Source of the DNA: Streptosporangiaceae bacterium
Lineage (GTDB): Bacteria > Actinomycetota > Actinomycetes > Streptosporangiales > Streptosporangiaceae
Assembly (NCBI GenBank): GCA_030041195.1
Contig: JASHOI010000683.1
Coordinates: forward strand, 1-21,376
Length of the DNA stretch: 21,376 nt
Reading direction: 5' to 3'
In this document: piece by piece, positions 7,114 through 14,270 of the stretch
How the letters are laid out: every line of letters begins with the position of its first letter
How positions within the stretch are numbered: the stretch's first letter is position 1
The notes under the pieces: generated by a model
Seen by the model: the letters and a program-made list of their open reading frames with translations, nothing else
Database searches by the model: none
What the model was told of the DNA's origin: nothing
Position numbers and translations under genes: made by a program

Positions 7114-8806
7114 AGACGTACGTCCCCGGGGCGTCGCAGATCGGCACCAGCCCGCCACCGCCGAGCTCGTCGGGGGCCGCCCTCTCCGCACCGCAGCGCT
7201 CGGCCAGCCAGCCCGAGTAGTCCGGCCACCAGGAGCCGTGGCAGGTCTCTGCGCGCTGCAGCCAGTCCTGCGGATCCTCTGGGCACTTCTTGGCCACCTG
7301 GTATCTCGCCTTGTCGTTTCCGGGTGGATTGACCATCGCGGCGATGTGCCCGCTGGTGGACAGCACGAACCTATTGTGGCCGGCAAGCAGCTGGGTGGAC
7401 CGGTAGCAGCTTTGCCAGGGGCAGATGTGGTCGGTGATCCCGGCGATCATGTAGCTGTCGCGGTCGATCAGAGCCAGGTCCACCGGTGAGCCGAGCATGG
7501 TCGCGCCGCCCGGCCGGACCAGTGCGTTCGTGACGCCCATCTGGAGGAAGTCGCGGTGCAGGCCCGCGGTCATCCGGGTGGTGTCCGCGTTCCAGAACAG
7601 GATGTCGAACGGCGGCGGCTGGCGTCCAAGCAGGTAGTTGTTGACCCAGTAGTTCCAGATCAGATCGTTCGGCCGCAGCCAGGCGAACACCTCGGCCAGC
7701 GATCGGCCGTCCAGGTAGCCGCGAGCCCTGGACGTGGCCGCGGCCAGCCGGGCGGTCCGCTCGTCGATGACCGCGCTGGCCAGGCCCGCTTGCGACTCGT
7801 CGAGCACGGTGACCAGGAGGGTGAGTGCGGCGAGCCGGTGCTGCTGGCCGGTGTGCGCCAGGTGCGCGGCCAGCATGGCCGAGATGATGCCGCCCGAGCA
7901 CGCCCCGGCCAGCGCGGTCTGCTCGCTTCCGGTGATCCGCGCCGCCGCGTCCATGGCGTCCAGTACGGCCTGCCCGTAGGTATTGAAGTCCCACTTTGCG
8001 TGCCGGGCGTCCGGGTTGCGCCAGGAGATCATGAACACCTGCAGGCCGCTGCCGACCAGGTACTCCACCAGGCTCCGCCCGGGCGCCAGGTCCATCACGT
8101 AGAACTTGTTGATCGTCGGCGGCACGATCACCAGCGGGACCTGGCGGACCGCTGCCGTGGCCGGCCGGTACTGAATCAGCTCGAACACCGGGGTCCGCAA
8201 GACCACCGACCCCGGCGTGACGGCCAGGTCGACCCCCACCTCGAACGCGTCCGGCTCGACCATCGACGGCACCCGCGGCGGGGCCGCCATGTCGGAGAGG
8301 AAATGCCGCAGCCCGGCCAGTATGCTGCCGCCGCCGGTGTCGAGGGCCGCCTTGGCCGCCGCCGGGTTCAGCAGCGGGTTATTGCTCGGGGCCAGCGCGT
8401 CGATCAGGTTGGTCAGCACGAACCCCACGCGCTCGGAGTCCGCCCGGTCCAGCCCGGCCTCCGCCACCAGGCCCTCGGCGGACTCGGCCGCGGCCAGGTA
8501 CGCCTGCATCGTGCGGCGCAGCAGCGGGTTGCCCGCCCACCCGGGGTCGGCGAACCGGCGGTCCCGCCGGGACGGCTGCACCTGCGATGTGCCCACGGCG
8601 ATGCGGGCCAGTTCGCCGGCCAGCTGACGCCCCCGCCCGGCGACCATCCCGGGCCTGCTGGCCAGCGCGGCGGCCAGGCGCAGCCCGGAACCGCCCGGGT
8701 TCACGCGGCGCAACATGCCGATGGCCGCATCGGTGAGCAGCAGGTCCAGTGGTGCCGCAGCGGCATCCGAGGCTGCTGGCCCGGTCGTGTCGGTATCGGC
8801 GCTCAT
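7103..8806 (-). CDS. phaC: Polyhydroxyalkanoate synthase (class I/II type)
   Basis: Polymerises (R)-3-hydroxyacyl-CoA into PHA on the granule surface. Seen: the N-terminal PhaC domain with FADPGWAGNPLLRRTMQAYL near residues 85-104, VPSMVEPDAFEVG, LVIVPPTINKFYVMDL, SWRNPD, the lipase-like box GACSGG with nucleophile Cys303, Asp459 in ITDHICPW and His487 in STSGHI. Spacing between these residues closely follows that of the Cupriavidus enzyme. It has 567 aa, normal for single-subunit classes I/II. The ATG at 8804-8806 starts the recognised domain; no strong ribosome binding site is visible. It overlaps phaZ by 11 bases downstream and lies 106 bp after the GNAT gene. No phasin or phaR gene was found in the window. 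Confidence 0.93.
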   Translation of the reverse strand: MSADTDTTGPAASDAAAAPLDLLLTDAAIGMLRRVNPGGSGLRLAAALASRPGMVAGRGRQLAGELARIAVGTSQVQPSRRDRRFADPGWAGNPLLRRTMQAYLAAAESAEGLVAEAGLDRADSERVGFVLTNLIDALAPSNNPLLNPAAAKAALDTGGGSILAGLRHFLSDMAAPPRVPSMVEPDAFEVGVDLAVTPGSVVLRTPVFELIQYRPATAAVRQVPLVIVPPTINKFYVMDLAPGRSLVEYLVGSGLQVFMISWRNPDARHAKWDFNTYGQAVLDAMDAAARITGSEQTALAGACSGGIISAMLAAHLAHTGQQHRLAALTLLVTVLDESQAGLASAVIDERTARLAAATSRARGYLDGRSLAEVFAWLRPNDLIWNYWVNNYLLGRQPPPFDILFWNADTTRMTAGLHRDFLQMGVTNALVRPGGATMLGSPVDLALIDRDSYMIAGITDHICPWQSCYRSTQLLAGHNRFVLSTSGHIAAMVNPPGNDKARYQVAKKCPEDPQDWLQRAETCHGSWWPDYSGWLAERCGAERAAPDELGGGGLVPICDAPGTYVYDH

Positions 8807-8912
8807 TACCAGCCGAGCGTAAGCTGCGCGGCGCGTTCTTCCATTGGTCGCTCGTCACGAACCGGGAGCCGGGCATGGTCCCGCGGGCACAGGCGGCTGG
8901 CACAGCGGCCGG
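8807..8912 (-). promoter_or_regulatory. Spacer upstream of phaC
   Basis: This 106-bp gap between the GNAT stop and phaC start is the only sizeable break in the LysR-GNAT-phaC-phaZ-acyl-CoA dehydrogenase series. A promoter for phaC could lie here, but no clear -35/-10 pair or operator was recognised by eye. It is listed only as the most likely place for separate control of the three downstream genes. Confidence 0.2.
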
Positions 8913-9635
8913 TCACGGGTTGTCCGGGGCGGCGGGAGTCCGCGGGCCGGGCCGCCGGGTCCTGAGCACGGTGCGTACCGGCCACCGCACGATATGAGCC
9001 AATCCTTCCGGCACCCTGATCAGCCGGCGGAGCAGGACGGGAAGAACCACGATCTCGCCTCGCGCCGCCGCGGCCAGCAGACCAACGAAGTCCGGGCCGT
9101 CTTGGCGGGACGGTTCGGCGAGTTCCACGCGCGCGGTGACCACCGGGCCGCGCGATTCGGTCTCCACCTCGCCCAGGCCGGGCAGCAGCGCGAGCATGGT
9201 CCGGTTCTCGGCGAGGACTTCGGCGCTGAAGTACTCGATCCCGGCGTTGAGGCCGCGCTCGCTCAGGCGCGCCAACAGCGCGGAGCCGAGCCCGCGCCCC
9301 TGCCAGGCGTCGACCACGGTCACGCCGATCTCCGCGGTATCGGGCTGGTCCGGCAGCCGGATGAACCGGCACTCCCCCACGATCTCGGCCGACAGCAGCG
9401 GCAGGGCGACCAGCGCCTCGTGGTCAGCGTGATCCACCTCGACCGCTGCCCTGAGGGTGGCCTCGGGAAGCTCGGGCATGGCCGTGAAGAACCGCCGGTA
9501 ACGGGACTGCTCCCCCAGATTCGCGTAGGCCCGGGCCAGGGCCGGCGCATCACCGGGCCGTACCTGCCTTATCCGTACGACGTCACCGGAGCGGAGCGTG
9601 ACCAGCTGCGGCACCGGATTACGCACAGCGCTCAC
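8913..9635 (-). CDS. GNAT family N-acetyltransferase
   Basis: Member of the Gcn5-related acetyltransferase fold, acetyl-CoA donor, acceptor unknown. Seen: RSGDVVRIRQVRPGDAPAL at the N-terminus (beta1), RYRRFF, the acetyl-CoA motif A VDAWQGRGLGSALLARLSERG near residues 107-127, and YFSAEVLAENRTMLALL (motif B). The last ~60 residues are a separate tail, including a predicted helix and a basic stretch, TVLRTRRPGPRTP. It has 240 aa. The start is GTG 9633-9635, ten bases after the LysR stop, so the two are probably co-transcribed. The domain resembles GNAT modules found in actinobacterial protein lysine acetyltransferases, which can regulate acyl-CoA enzymes. A role in controlling neighbouring enzymes is speculation. 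Confidence 0.8.
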   Translation of the reverse strand: MSAVRNPVPQLVTLRSGDVVRIRQVRPGDAPALARAYANLGEQSRYRRFFTAMPELPEATLRAAVEVDHADHEALVALPLLSAEIVGECRFIRLPDQPDTAEIGVTVVDAWQGRGLGSALLARLSERGLNAGIEYFSAEVLAENRTMLALLPGLGEVETESRGPVVTARVELAEPSRQDGPDFVGLLAAAARGEIVVLPVLLRRLIRVPEGLAHIVRWPVRTVLRTRRPGPRTPAAPDNP

Positions 9636-9645
9636 TGGCCGATCC

Positions 9646-10749
9646 TCAGCCAGGATGCGCGGCCGATAAGCACATCGCCGTCAGCTCCGGCTCGGCCTGC
9701 CGGGCCGCCCCGGGAAAGCTGAGGCTCTGCGCGGCGTCGAAGAGGACCTGCTGGAGGGTTCGGGGCAGGTCGCCGCTCCACACCAGGGCCGCCGTCGCCG
9801 CCAGCGGACGGTGCTCGAGACCCACCCGCACCATCTCGTAGCCGACCGCGGGCCGGGCCAGCCGGATCAGCCTGGGCCGGCTCCCGGCGATGACGCTGGG
9901 GCCGGTGAGCACCGCGGTGGGCCGGTCCGCGGTCGCGGCGAAGGCCAGGTTCATCCGCAGCGAGTGCCGCAGCGGCGGATCGGTGAATTCGAAGCGCGGA
10001 TCCACGCTCCGGATGACCCGCGTCCAGGCGTCGTAGGTCCCCGGTTCCGCGCGGCGCGGCCCGTAGATGACGTCCATGCCGGCCATCTCGGCCAGGCTGA
10101 TCGTCCCGCGGCGCGCCGCCACGTGCGACGAAGGGATCCAGACGTCGGGTTCGAATTCCGTGAGGCCCATCACGTCGAGCGGCGGGGGCACCGCCGTCGA
10201 GCCGGCCGTCAGCCAGCCCAGGCCGGCGTCGGCCCGGCGCTGCCCGATCATGGAGAACTCGGCGTCCAGCGGGGATTCCAGCCAGACGATCTCCACGTTC
10301 GCGGCGGCCGCCGCCGATTTCAGCGTCGAGGCGGCCTCAACCGCGAAGGCGTCCGGCAATTCGGGCGGCACGGCCACGCGCAGACGCTGGCGTCCCAGCC
10401 CAGCCGCCTGCCGGGTCCGGTTCACCTCCAGGTCCAGCAGCGACAGCACGGCGCGGGATGCGTCCAGCAGCACCGCGCCCGCCTCGGTGAGCCGCACGCC
10501 GTCGCGGCGACGCTGCAGCAACGGCGCACCGACGATCTCTTCCAGCCGCCGGATCTGCTGGCTCAGGGTCGGCTGGGCGACAAACATCCGCTCCGCGGCC
10601 CGGGTGAAGCTCCGCGCGTCGGCGAGCGCCACGAAGTAACGCAGGTGCCGTAGCTCAATGGCCAGCGGCGCCGCTGCGGGGGTGGGCAGTTGCACCGGCT
10701 CCGGCTGGTTCACCGGTTCCGGCTGGCGGTCCGAGTGGGCGGCCTTCAT
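9646..10749 (-). CDS. LysR family transcriptional regulator
   Basis: DNA-binding regulator with an N-terminal winged helix-turn-helix and a C-terminal effector domain. Seen: ELRHLRYFVALADARSFTRA, AERMFVAQPTLSQQIRRLEE and LLQRRRDGVRLTEAG near residues 32-90, followed by a typical substrate-binding fold starting at RQRLRVAVPPELP. It has 367 aa, longer than usual because of a ~30-residue Pro-rich N-terminal extension. The long start is kept because AAGGAG lies four bases before ATG 10747-10749. It heads the minus-strand series GNAT-phaC-phaZ-acyl-CoA dehydrogenase, suggesting control of PHA or acyl-CoA metabolism, unusually in the same direction rather than divergent. A perfect dyad 80-103 bp upstream is a candidate autoregulatory site. 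Confidence 0.9.
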   Translation of the reverse strand: MKAAHSDRQPEPVNQPEPVQLPTPAAAPLAIELRHLRYFVALADARSFTRAAERMFVAQPTLSQQIRRLEEIVGAPLLQRRRDGVRLTEAGAVLLDASRAVLSLLDLEVNRTRQAAGLGRQRLRVAVPPELPDAFAVEAASTLKSAAAAANVEIVWLESPLDAEFSMIGQRRADAGLGWLTAGSTAVPPPLDVMGLTEFEPDVWIPSSHVAARRGTISLAEMAGMDVIYGPRRAEPGTYDAWTRVIRSVDPRFEFTDPPLRHSLRMNLAFAATADRPTAVLTGPSVIAGSRPRLIRLARPAVGYEMVRVGLEHRPLAATAALVWSGDLPRTLQQVLFDAAQSLSFPGAARQAEPELTAMCLSAAHPG

Positions 10750-10829
10750 CCTTCTCCTTGATCAGGCGTCTGACGCTAGCGCCGCCCCCGGTGCCCGGCA
10801 TCGGGCGAGCGAGACGAGGTTGCGCATGG

Positions 10830-10852
10830 CGGTTGTGCCGCGCGCACAACCG
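10830..10852. promoter_or_regulatory. Perfect 9-bp inverted repeat upstream of the LysR gene
   Basis: CGGTTGTGC (10830-10838), five bases, GCACAACCG (10844-10852). It contains two T-N11-A pairs (T10834-A10846 and T10836-A10848), the loose hallmark of LysR boxes, and sits 80-103 bp upstream of the LysR start. It also lies 76 bp past the stop of the minus-strand HdeD gene, so it could act as a terminator stem. The lack of a T-run makes the operator reading preferred. Confidence 0.55.
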
Positions 10853-10927
10853 ACGCCTTCACTAGGGATTTACGGATCGGGCGGACTTCCCTTCACCCGG
10901 CCTGACCGGCGCCGTCGGCCATCCAGC

Positions 10928-11488
10928 TCAGGCAGCGTCGCGAAGTTTCGGCAGCGACCTCAGGTCGCCGCCGAGGTGGCGGACCTGGATCCCGGCGGTG
11001 ATCTGCGAGAACCCGTAGATAAGCGCGTACAGGCCGAACAGCAGCGCGAGGGTGACCGCGCCGACTCCGGGACGCGCGAACAGCAGCACGCCGAACGCGA
11101 CCGACACCAGCCCGGACACGATGAACAGCGCGCGCGTGCCCGCGCTCTCCCCGCTCTGGAAACCGCCGAAGAACTCCGCGACGCCGCCGACCAGCGCCCA
11201 CGCCGCCACGACGATGACCAGGACGAACGCGGTAGGCGCGGGCCAGGCCAGGGCGACCACGCCCGCCGCCAGGTCGACCAGCCCGAGCAGCAGATGACCG
11301 AGGACCGGGCCGGCGCTCCGGCTGCCGAAAGCCCGGGTGGCCTGCAGCCCCGCGTCCATGAACGCGTAGATCGCGAACAGGATAACCAGCGCGAGAATCG
11401 TGACGCCTGGCCAGGCGATGGCGAAGATCCCGACGACGACGGCCAAGATGCCGAGCAAGATCAACGAGGTGGATGTCGACTTGAACAT
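10928..11488 (-). CDS. HdeD/DUF308 family membrane protein
   Basis: Small integral membrane protein. Seen: six hydrophobic segments arranged as three related pairs, each of the form G-x-VVG-x-A-WPG followed by a second helix ending in YAFMDAG, ALVGGVAEFFGG or YALIYGFSQITAG. It has 186 aa, normal for the family; its founding member is linked to acid resistance in enterics, but the function in actinomycetes is unknown. The start at ATG 11486-11488 is chosen because AAGGA lies nine bases upstream. ATG 11495-11497 touches that site and the frame further upstream is Arg/Gln-rich. It is a monocistronic minus-strand gene, divergent from the PucR-like gene. Confidence 0.85.
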   Translation of the reverse strand: MFKSTSTSLILLGILAVVVGIFAIAWPGVTILALVILFAIYAFMDAGLQATRAFGSRSAGPVLGHLLLGLVDLAAGVVALAWPAPTAFVLVIVVAAWALVGGVAEFFGGFQSGESAGTRALFIVSGLVSVAFGVLLFARPGVGAVTLALLFGLYALIYGFSQITAGIQVRHLGGDLRSLPKLRDAA

Positions 11489-11737
11489 GACGGGCATTCC
11501 TTCCGCTTTGCCTCGGCCGCACCACTGCATCTGGTACTTCTGGCGTCCAGCAGACACGGCGGCTGGGGATTCTGGCCAACATCTCCCGCCTATAGGGGCA
11601 TAGATCGCGGCTAGCAGCGCAGCTCAGGGCGTCATCGGCCGTTGGAGCACTAGAGATTGAACTCTCAAGTAAGATCTTGCAGCATGATCAGCGAAGATCA
11701 GGGAATCCGGCGCAAACTTGCCGGGATGAGGGCGACT

Positions 11738-11792
11738 TCAAGGCTTGACCACTCAAGTCATGTGCTCTAGGTTCGACTTGAATGCACAAGTT
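11738..11792. promoter_or_regulatory. Cluster of TCAAG/CTTGA half-sites (candidate operator)
   Basis: Within 55 bp occur TCAAG-g-CTTGA (11738-11748), TCAAGTC (11753-11759) paired with GACTTGA (11775-11781) across 15 bases, and ACAAGTT (11786-11792). A further TCAAGTAAGATCTTG lies at 11665-11679. The half-sites flank and overlap the -35 and -10 hexamers, an arrangement typical of a dimeric MarR- or TetR-like repressor acting on this promoter. The cognate regulator is not evident in the window. Confidence 0.55.
11745..11773 (+). promoter_or_regulatory. Housekeeping-type promoter, TTGACC-17-TAGGTT
   Basis: TTGACC (11745-11750), a 17-bp spacer, and TAGGTT (11768-11773), a common actinobacterial -10. 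Transcription would begin near 11780, about 48 bases before ATG 11828 with its GGGAGG ribosome binding site (11813-11818). The promoter lies inside the TCAAG half-site cluster and should be repressible. It points at the epimerase stub and then the PucR-like gene. Confidence 0.6.
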
Positions 11793-11827
11793 AAAAGCAC
11801 GCGACATCGGACGGGAGGCGGTCCGTC

Positions 11828-11908
11828 ATGAAGCTGGCACTTACCGGTGCGACCGGGTTCATCGGATCGCACGCGCAGGCTGAACCGCAAGAGGTGACGA
11901 GGCCTTGA
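11828..11908 (+). pseudogene. 5' stub of an NAD-dependent epimerase/dehydratase gene (26 codons)
   Basis: The 26-codon frame begins MKLALTGATGFIGSH, the exact form of the first beta strand and TGATGFIG dinucleotide loop of atypical/extended SDR epimerases. It then turns into unrelated sequence and stops at TGA 11906-11908. It has a good GGGAGG ribosome binding site nine bases upstream and a strong promoter. The remaining ~250-300 residues are missing. The stop overlaps the TTG start of the next gene (TTGA). Most likely a deletion fused the head of an epimerase gene to the PucR-like gene; the stub may now work as a translated leader. Confidence 0.7.
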
Positions 11909-13311
11909 ATGGCCGCCGCGCCGTAGACACGCGCCGGCATGTGCCCGTCGAGACGCTCGGGCATCTGCCTGTCGACACGCTCGCCGGAATGCGTAAAGAT
12001 CTGCGAGTGGAGGCAGGTCGTCCCGTGGTCGCCGAGCTGATGGCGGATGTTGCGGCGGCAGTGAGTACTCGTGCCGTTGCGGTGTCCAAGGATGTCTACA
12101 ACGTGATCGTGCGCGAGATCCCGCAGCTGCGCGACGACAAGCCAACGCTCGGCCTGCTTGCCTCCAGCGTCGACGCCAATGTCAACACGTGTCTGCAGAT
12201 AATGCAGCACCGGATCGACCTCGCCGCCGTGAGAGCTCCGGCCGCGGCGGTGGAGTACGCGCGCCGGCTGGCTCAGCGCGATGCGCCGCTGAGCGCGCTG
12301 CTGCGCGCCTACCGGGTCGGGCACTCGTGCTTCTCCGAGTGGCTGCTCACCGAGCTGGCCCGGCAGAGCGATGACGCGCAGATGATCAGCGCCACCACGC
12401 TGTGCATGTCCAAGATTGTCGCTGGCTACATCGACCAGACGTCCGAGGAGATGGTCTCTGCCTACACGGACGAAAGGGAGAACTGGCTGCGGAACCGGAA
12501 CGCCGCGCGGGCCGCCCGGATCCGGCAGCTTCTGGAGGGTGACCGGGTCGACGTGGCCGCCGCGGAGGCCGTCCTCGGTTACCGGCTGCGCCAATATCAT
12601 GTGGGCCTGGTCTGCTGGGCGGGCGACGGCGCGGCCGCCGCCGACGAGATGACCCGGCTGGAGCGAGCGGTCGGCCACGTCGCGACGCAGGCGGCCTGCG
12701 CCGGCGAGCCGTTCTTCCTGCCCCATGACGAATCGAGCGCGTGGGCGTGGCTGCCGCTGGGGATCCGGGACACGTTCGCTTGCACGGGGGCGATCACGGC
12801 GGACCTCGACGGCGACATCCATTTCGCGTTCGGCGACGCGGCGAAGAACGCGGCCGGGTTTTGCGTCACCCACCAGGAGGCCCTGGCCGCCCAGGCGGTC
12901 GTGCTCGCGAAAGGATCTCCCGCGCCGCGGACGGTGGTGTTCAGCGAGGTCGCGCCCGTAGCGATGATGCTCGGGGCCTCCGGCCTGCTGCGAGCGTGGG
13001 TGCTCAGCACCCTGGCCGGCCTGGCCACCGACGACGAGCACCACGCTCGCCTGCGCGAGACCCTGCTGGTGTTCCTGCAAACCGGGGGCAGCTACAAGAC
13101 GACAGCCGAGCAGCTCATGCTGCACAAGAACACGGTCCAGTACCGGATCCGCAAGGCGGAGGAGAGTCTCGGACGGCCGGTGGGCGATAACCGCCAGAAC
13201 GTGGAGCTGGCGCTCCAGGCAAGCCGCTGGCTCGGCTCGTCGGTGCTGCGGCGCGGCGCTCCGCCGGCCGCGGCCGACCGGAACCATGATCCCCGGCCGG
13301 GTGGGCACTGA
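11905..13311 (+). CDS. PucR/CdaR-type transcriptional regulator
   Basis: Regulator with a C-terminal PucR-family helix-turn-helix. Seen: LETLLVFLQTGGSYKTTAEQ-like region near residue 395 followed by HKNTVQYRIRKAEESLG, the family's recognition helix, and an ending region NVELALQASRWLG. The N-terminal ~180 residues form an all-helical sensor-like domain (IPQLRDD, RRLAQRDAPLSALLRAYRVG), as in many actinobacterial relatives; a GGDEF-like middle domain follows. The start is uncertain. TTG 11905 overlaps the stub stop (TTGA) and gives 468 aa, but GTG 11941 or ATG 11989 are alternatives, since the first ~28 residues contain short repeats and no family homology. Target genes are not evident. Confidence 0.82.
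   Translation: MNGRRAVDTRRHVPVETLGHLPVDTLAGMRKDLRVEAGRPVVAELMADVAAAVSTRAVAVSKDVYNVIVREIPQLRDDKPTLGLLASSVDANVNTCLQIMQHRIDLAAVRAPAAAVEYARRLAQRDAPLSALLRAYRVGHSCFSEWLLTELARQSDDAQMISATTLCMSKIVAGYIDQTSEEMVSAYTDERENWLRNRNAARAARIRQLLEGDRVDVAAAEAVLGYRLRQYHVGLVCWAGDGAAAADEMTRLERAVGHVATQAACAGEPFFLPHDESSAWAWLPLGIRDTFACTGAITADLDGDIHFAFGDAAKNAAGFCVTHQEALAAQAVVLAKGSPAPRTVVFSEVAPVAMMLGASGLLRAWVLSTLAGLATDDEHHARLRETLLVFLQTGGSYKTTAEQLMLHKNTVQYRIRKAEESLGRPVGDNRQNVELALQASRWLGSSVLRRGAPPAAADRNHDPRPGGH
11917..11985 (+). repeat. 24-bp tandem repeat in the 5' end of the PucR-like gene
   Basis: Two adjacent 24-bp units, 11938-11961 and 11962-11985, encode HVPVETLG and HLPVDTLA and differ at a few positions. A degenerate third unit just upstream encodes RAVDTRR. 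The repeats lie in the weakly supported N-terminal extension next to the rearrangement junction. Confidence 0.5.
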
Positions 13312-13505
13312 CAGCTCCGCCTCGACGACTTTTCAGCGGCCGGTCGGCTGCCGAGGGCCGGAACGTGCGGTGCCGCGGATCATACGGAAAACGTACGGCC
13401 GTGTCGTCGCGCTGGTGGTCGGTGCGGACTAGATTAACTGCAGGTGAGCCGGGAAGCTCTGGTCGGCGCGAAGTCCACATTGGTTCTCGCGCACCGGAGT
13501 TCATC

Positions 13506-14060
13506 ATGTTCAGTGCCGGATCGGGCACCACACGGCTGATCGTCGGAGTTAGCGGCTCGCCAGGCAGCCTTGGCGCCCTGAGATATGCCCTGGATCTGGC
13601 ACGCCGCAACGGTCTGCAGCTCATGGCGCTGACGGCCTGGATTCCGCCCGGCGGCGATCTCGCCGAGCGCCGCTGCTCCAGCGCCGCCCTGCGAAAGGTG
13701 TGGGCGGACGCCGCGGGACAGCGGCTGCTGGACGCGTTCGGCGCCGCCTGCGCCGGCCTGCCGCGCGACCTTGATATCCGGCTGTCTGTCATCCGCGGTG
13801 AGCCGGGCCCGGCGCTCGTCCAGGCCGCGGACTCGGCCGGCGACCTGCTGATCGTCGGCGCGGGACGGCGCGGCGTGCTGTCGCGGATGTGGCGCGGCAA
13901 GGTAAGCCGCTACTGCCTTGCGCACGCCCGTTGCCCGGTCCTCGCCGTCCCCCACCCCGCTACTGCCCGGCAGCTAGGCCTCGGCCCGGGTGCATGGGCG
14001 CTGCGTCACCGGGACCTGACCGTGAGCCAGGCCCTGCGCGACCGGGGCACCGCCGCATAG
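13506..14060 (+). CDS. Universal stress protein (UspA family)
   Basis: Single-domain Usp. Seen: LIVGVSGSPGSLGALRYALDLARRNG (first beta strand and helix), ALTAWIPPGG, VIRGEPGPALVQAADSAGDLLIVG, and the nucleotide-binding motif VGAGRRGVLSRMWRGKVS followed by HARCPVLAVP, which matches the ATP-binding G-2x-G-9x-G pattern. It has 184 aa, including a ~30-residue C-terminal tail beyond the fold. ATG 13506 is chosen because GGAG stands six bases upstream and because the domain starts ~10 residues later; the open frame further upstream is low-quality sequence. Usp genes often sit near kdp genes in actinomycetes, and kdpF follows 55 bp downstream. The 194-bp gap before it (13312-13505) shows nothing clear. 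Confidence 0.85.
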   Translation: MFSAGSGTTRLIVGVSGSPGSLGALRYALDLARRNGLQLMALTAWIPPGGDLAERRCSSAALRKVWADAAGQRLLDAFGAACAGLPRDLDIRLSVIRGEPGPALVQAADSAGDLLIVGAGRRGVLSRMWRGKVSRYCLAHARCPVLAVPHPATARQLGLGPGAWALRHRDLTVSQALRDRGTAA

Positions 14061-14062
14061 CC

Positions 14063-14078
14063 CGGCGGGCGCCCGCCG
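14063..14078 (+). terminator. 16-bp perfect palindrome after the Usp gene
   Basis: CGGCGGGCGCCCGCCG begins two bases after the Usp stop codon. It can fold as a six-pair GC stem with a GCGC loop. There is no T-tract, but stem-only terminators are common in high-GC actinomycetes. It may separate or attenuate transcription into kdpF. Confidence 0.45.
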
Positions 14079-14115
14079 AAGAATCTCGGGCCCGCTTCGC
14101 CCAGTGGAGAACCTC

Positions 14116-14208
14116 ATGATCAGCGTCGACAACCTCATTGGCCTGATCGCCGGCGTCGCCGTCGTCATCTACCTGTTCATCGCCCTCACGCATCCGGATA
14201 AGTTTTAG
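14116..14208 (+). CDS. kdpF: KdpF, small subunit of the K+-transporting ATPase (orphan)
   Basis: A 30-residue single-span membrane peptide that normally stabilises the KdpFABC potassium pump. Seen: a short N-terminus (MISVDN), one hydrophobic helix LIGLIAGVAVVIYLFIALTH and the family's C-terminal signature HPDKF immediately before the stop. GGAG lies about seven bases before ATG 14116. In intact loci kdpF directly precedes kdpA. Here the next genes are a hypothetical protein and an unrelated operon, and no kdpA, kdpB or kdpC is found anywhere in the window. It is complete in itself but orphaned. The short length would let most gene finders miss it. Confidence 0.8.
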   Translation: MISVDNLIGLIAGVAVVIYLFIALTHPDKF

Positions 14209-14270
14209 CGGCCCGAGGCCCCGGAGCCGCCAAGCCCGGTCGCATGGATCGGTGATCTAAGCTGCGGTGG

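Noticed and set aside
7556..8965. 469-codon plus-strand open frame opposite phaC
   Set aside because: Composition (Arg, Gly, Gln, His) and lack of motifs mark it as the antisense shadow of the clear PHA synthase.
11685..11700. TGATC-N6-GATCA inverted repeat
   Set aside because: Only five bases per arm and not aligned with the promoter; chance is likely.
11684..11770. 28-residue plus-strand ORF beginning MISEDQGIRRKLAG
   Set aside because: It overlaps the promoter and half-site cluster, has no ribosome binding site, and would end within the -10 hexamer.
11791..13308. 505-codon minus-strand open frame opposite the PucR-like gene
   Set aside because: No recognisable domain, while the plus strand carries an unmistakable PucR helix-turn-helix.
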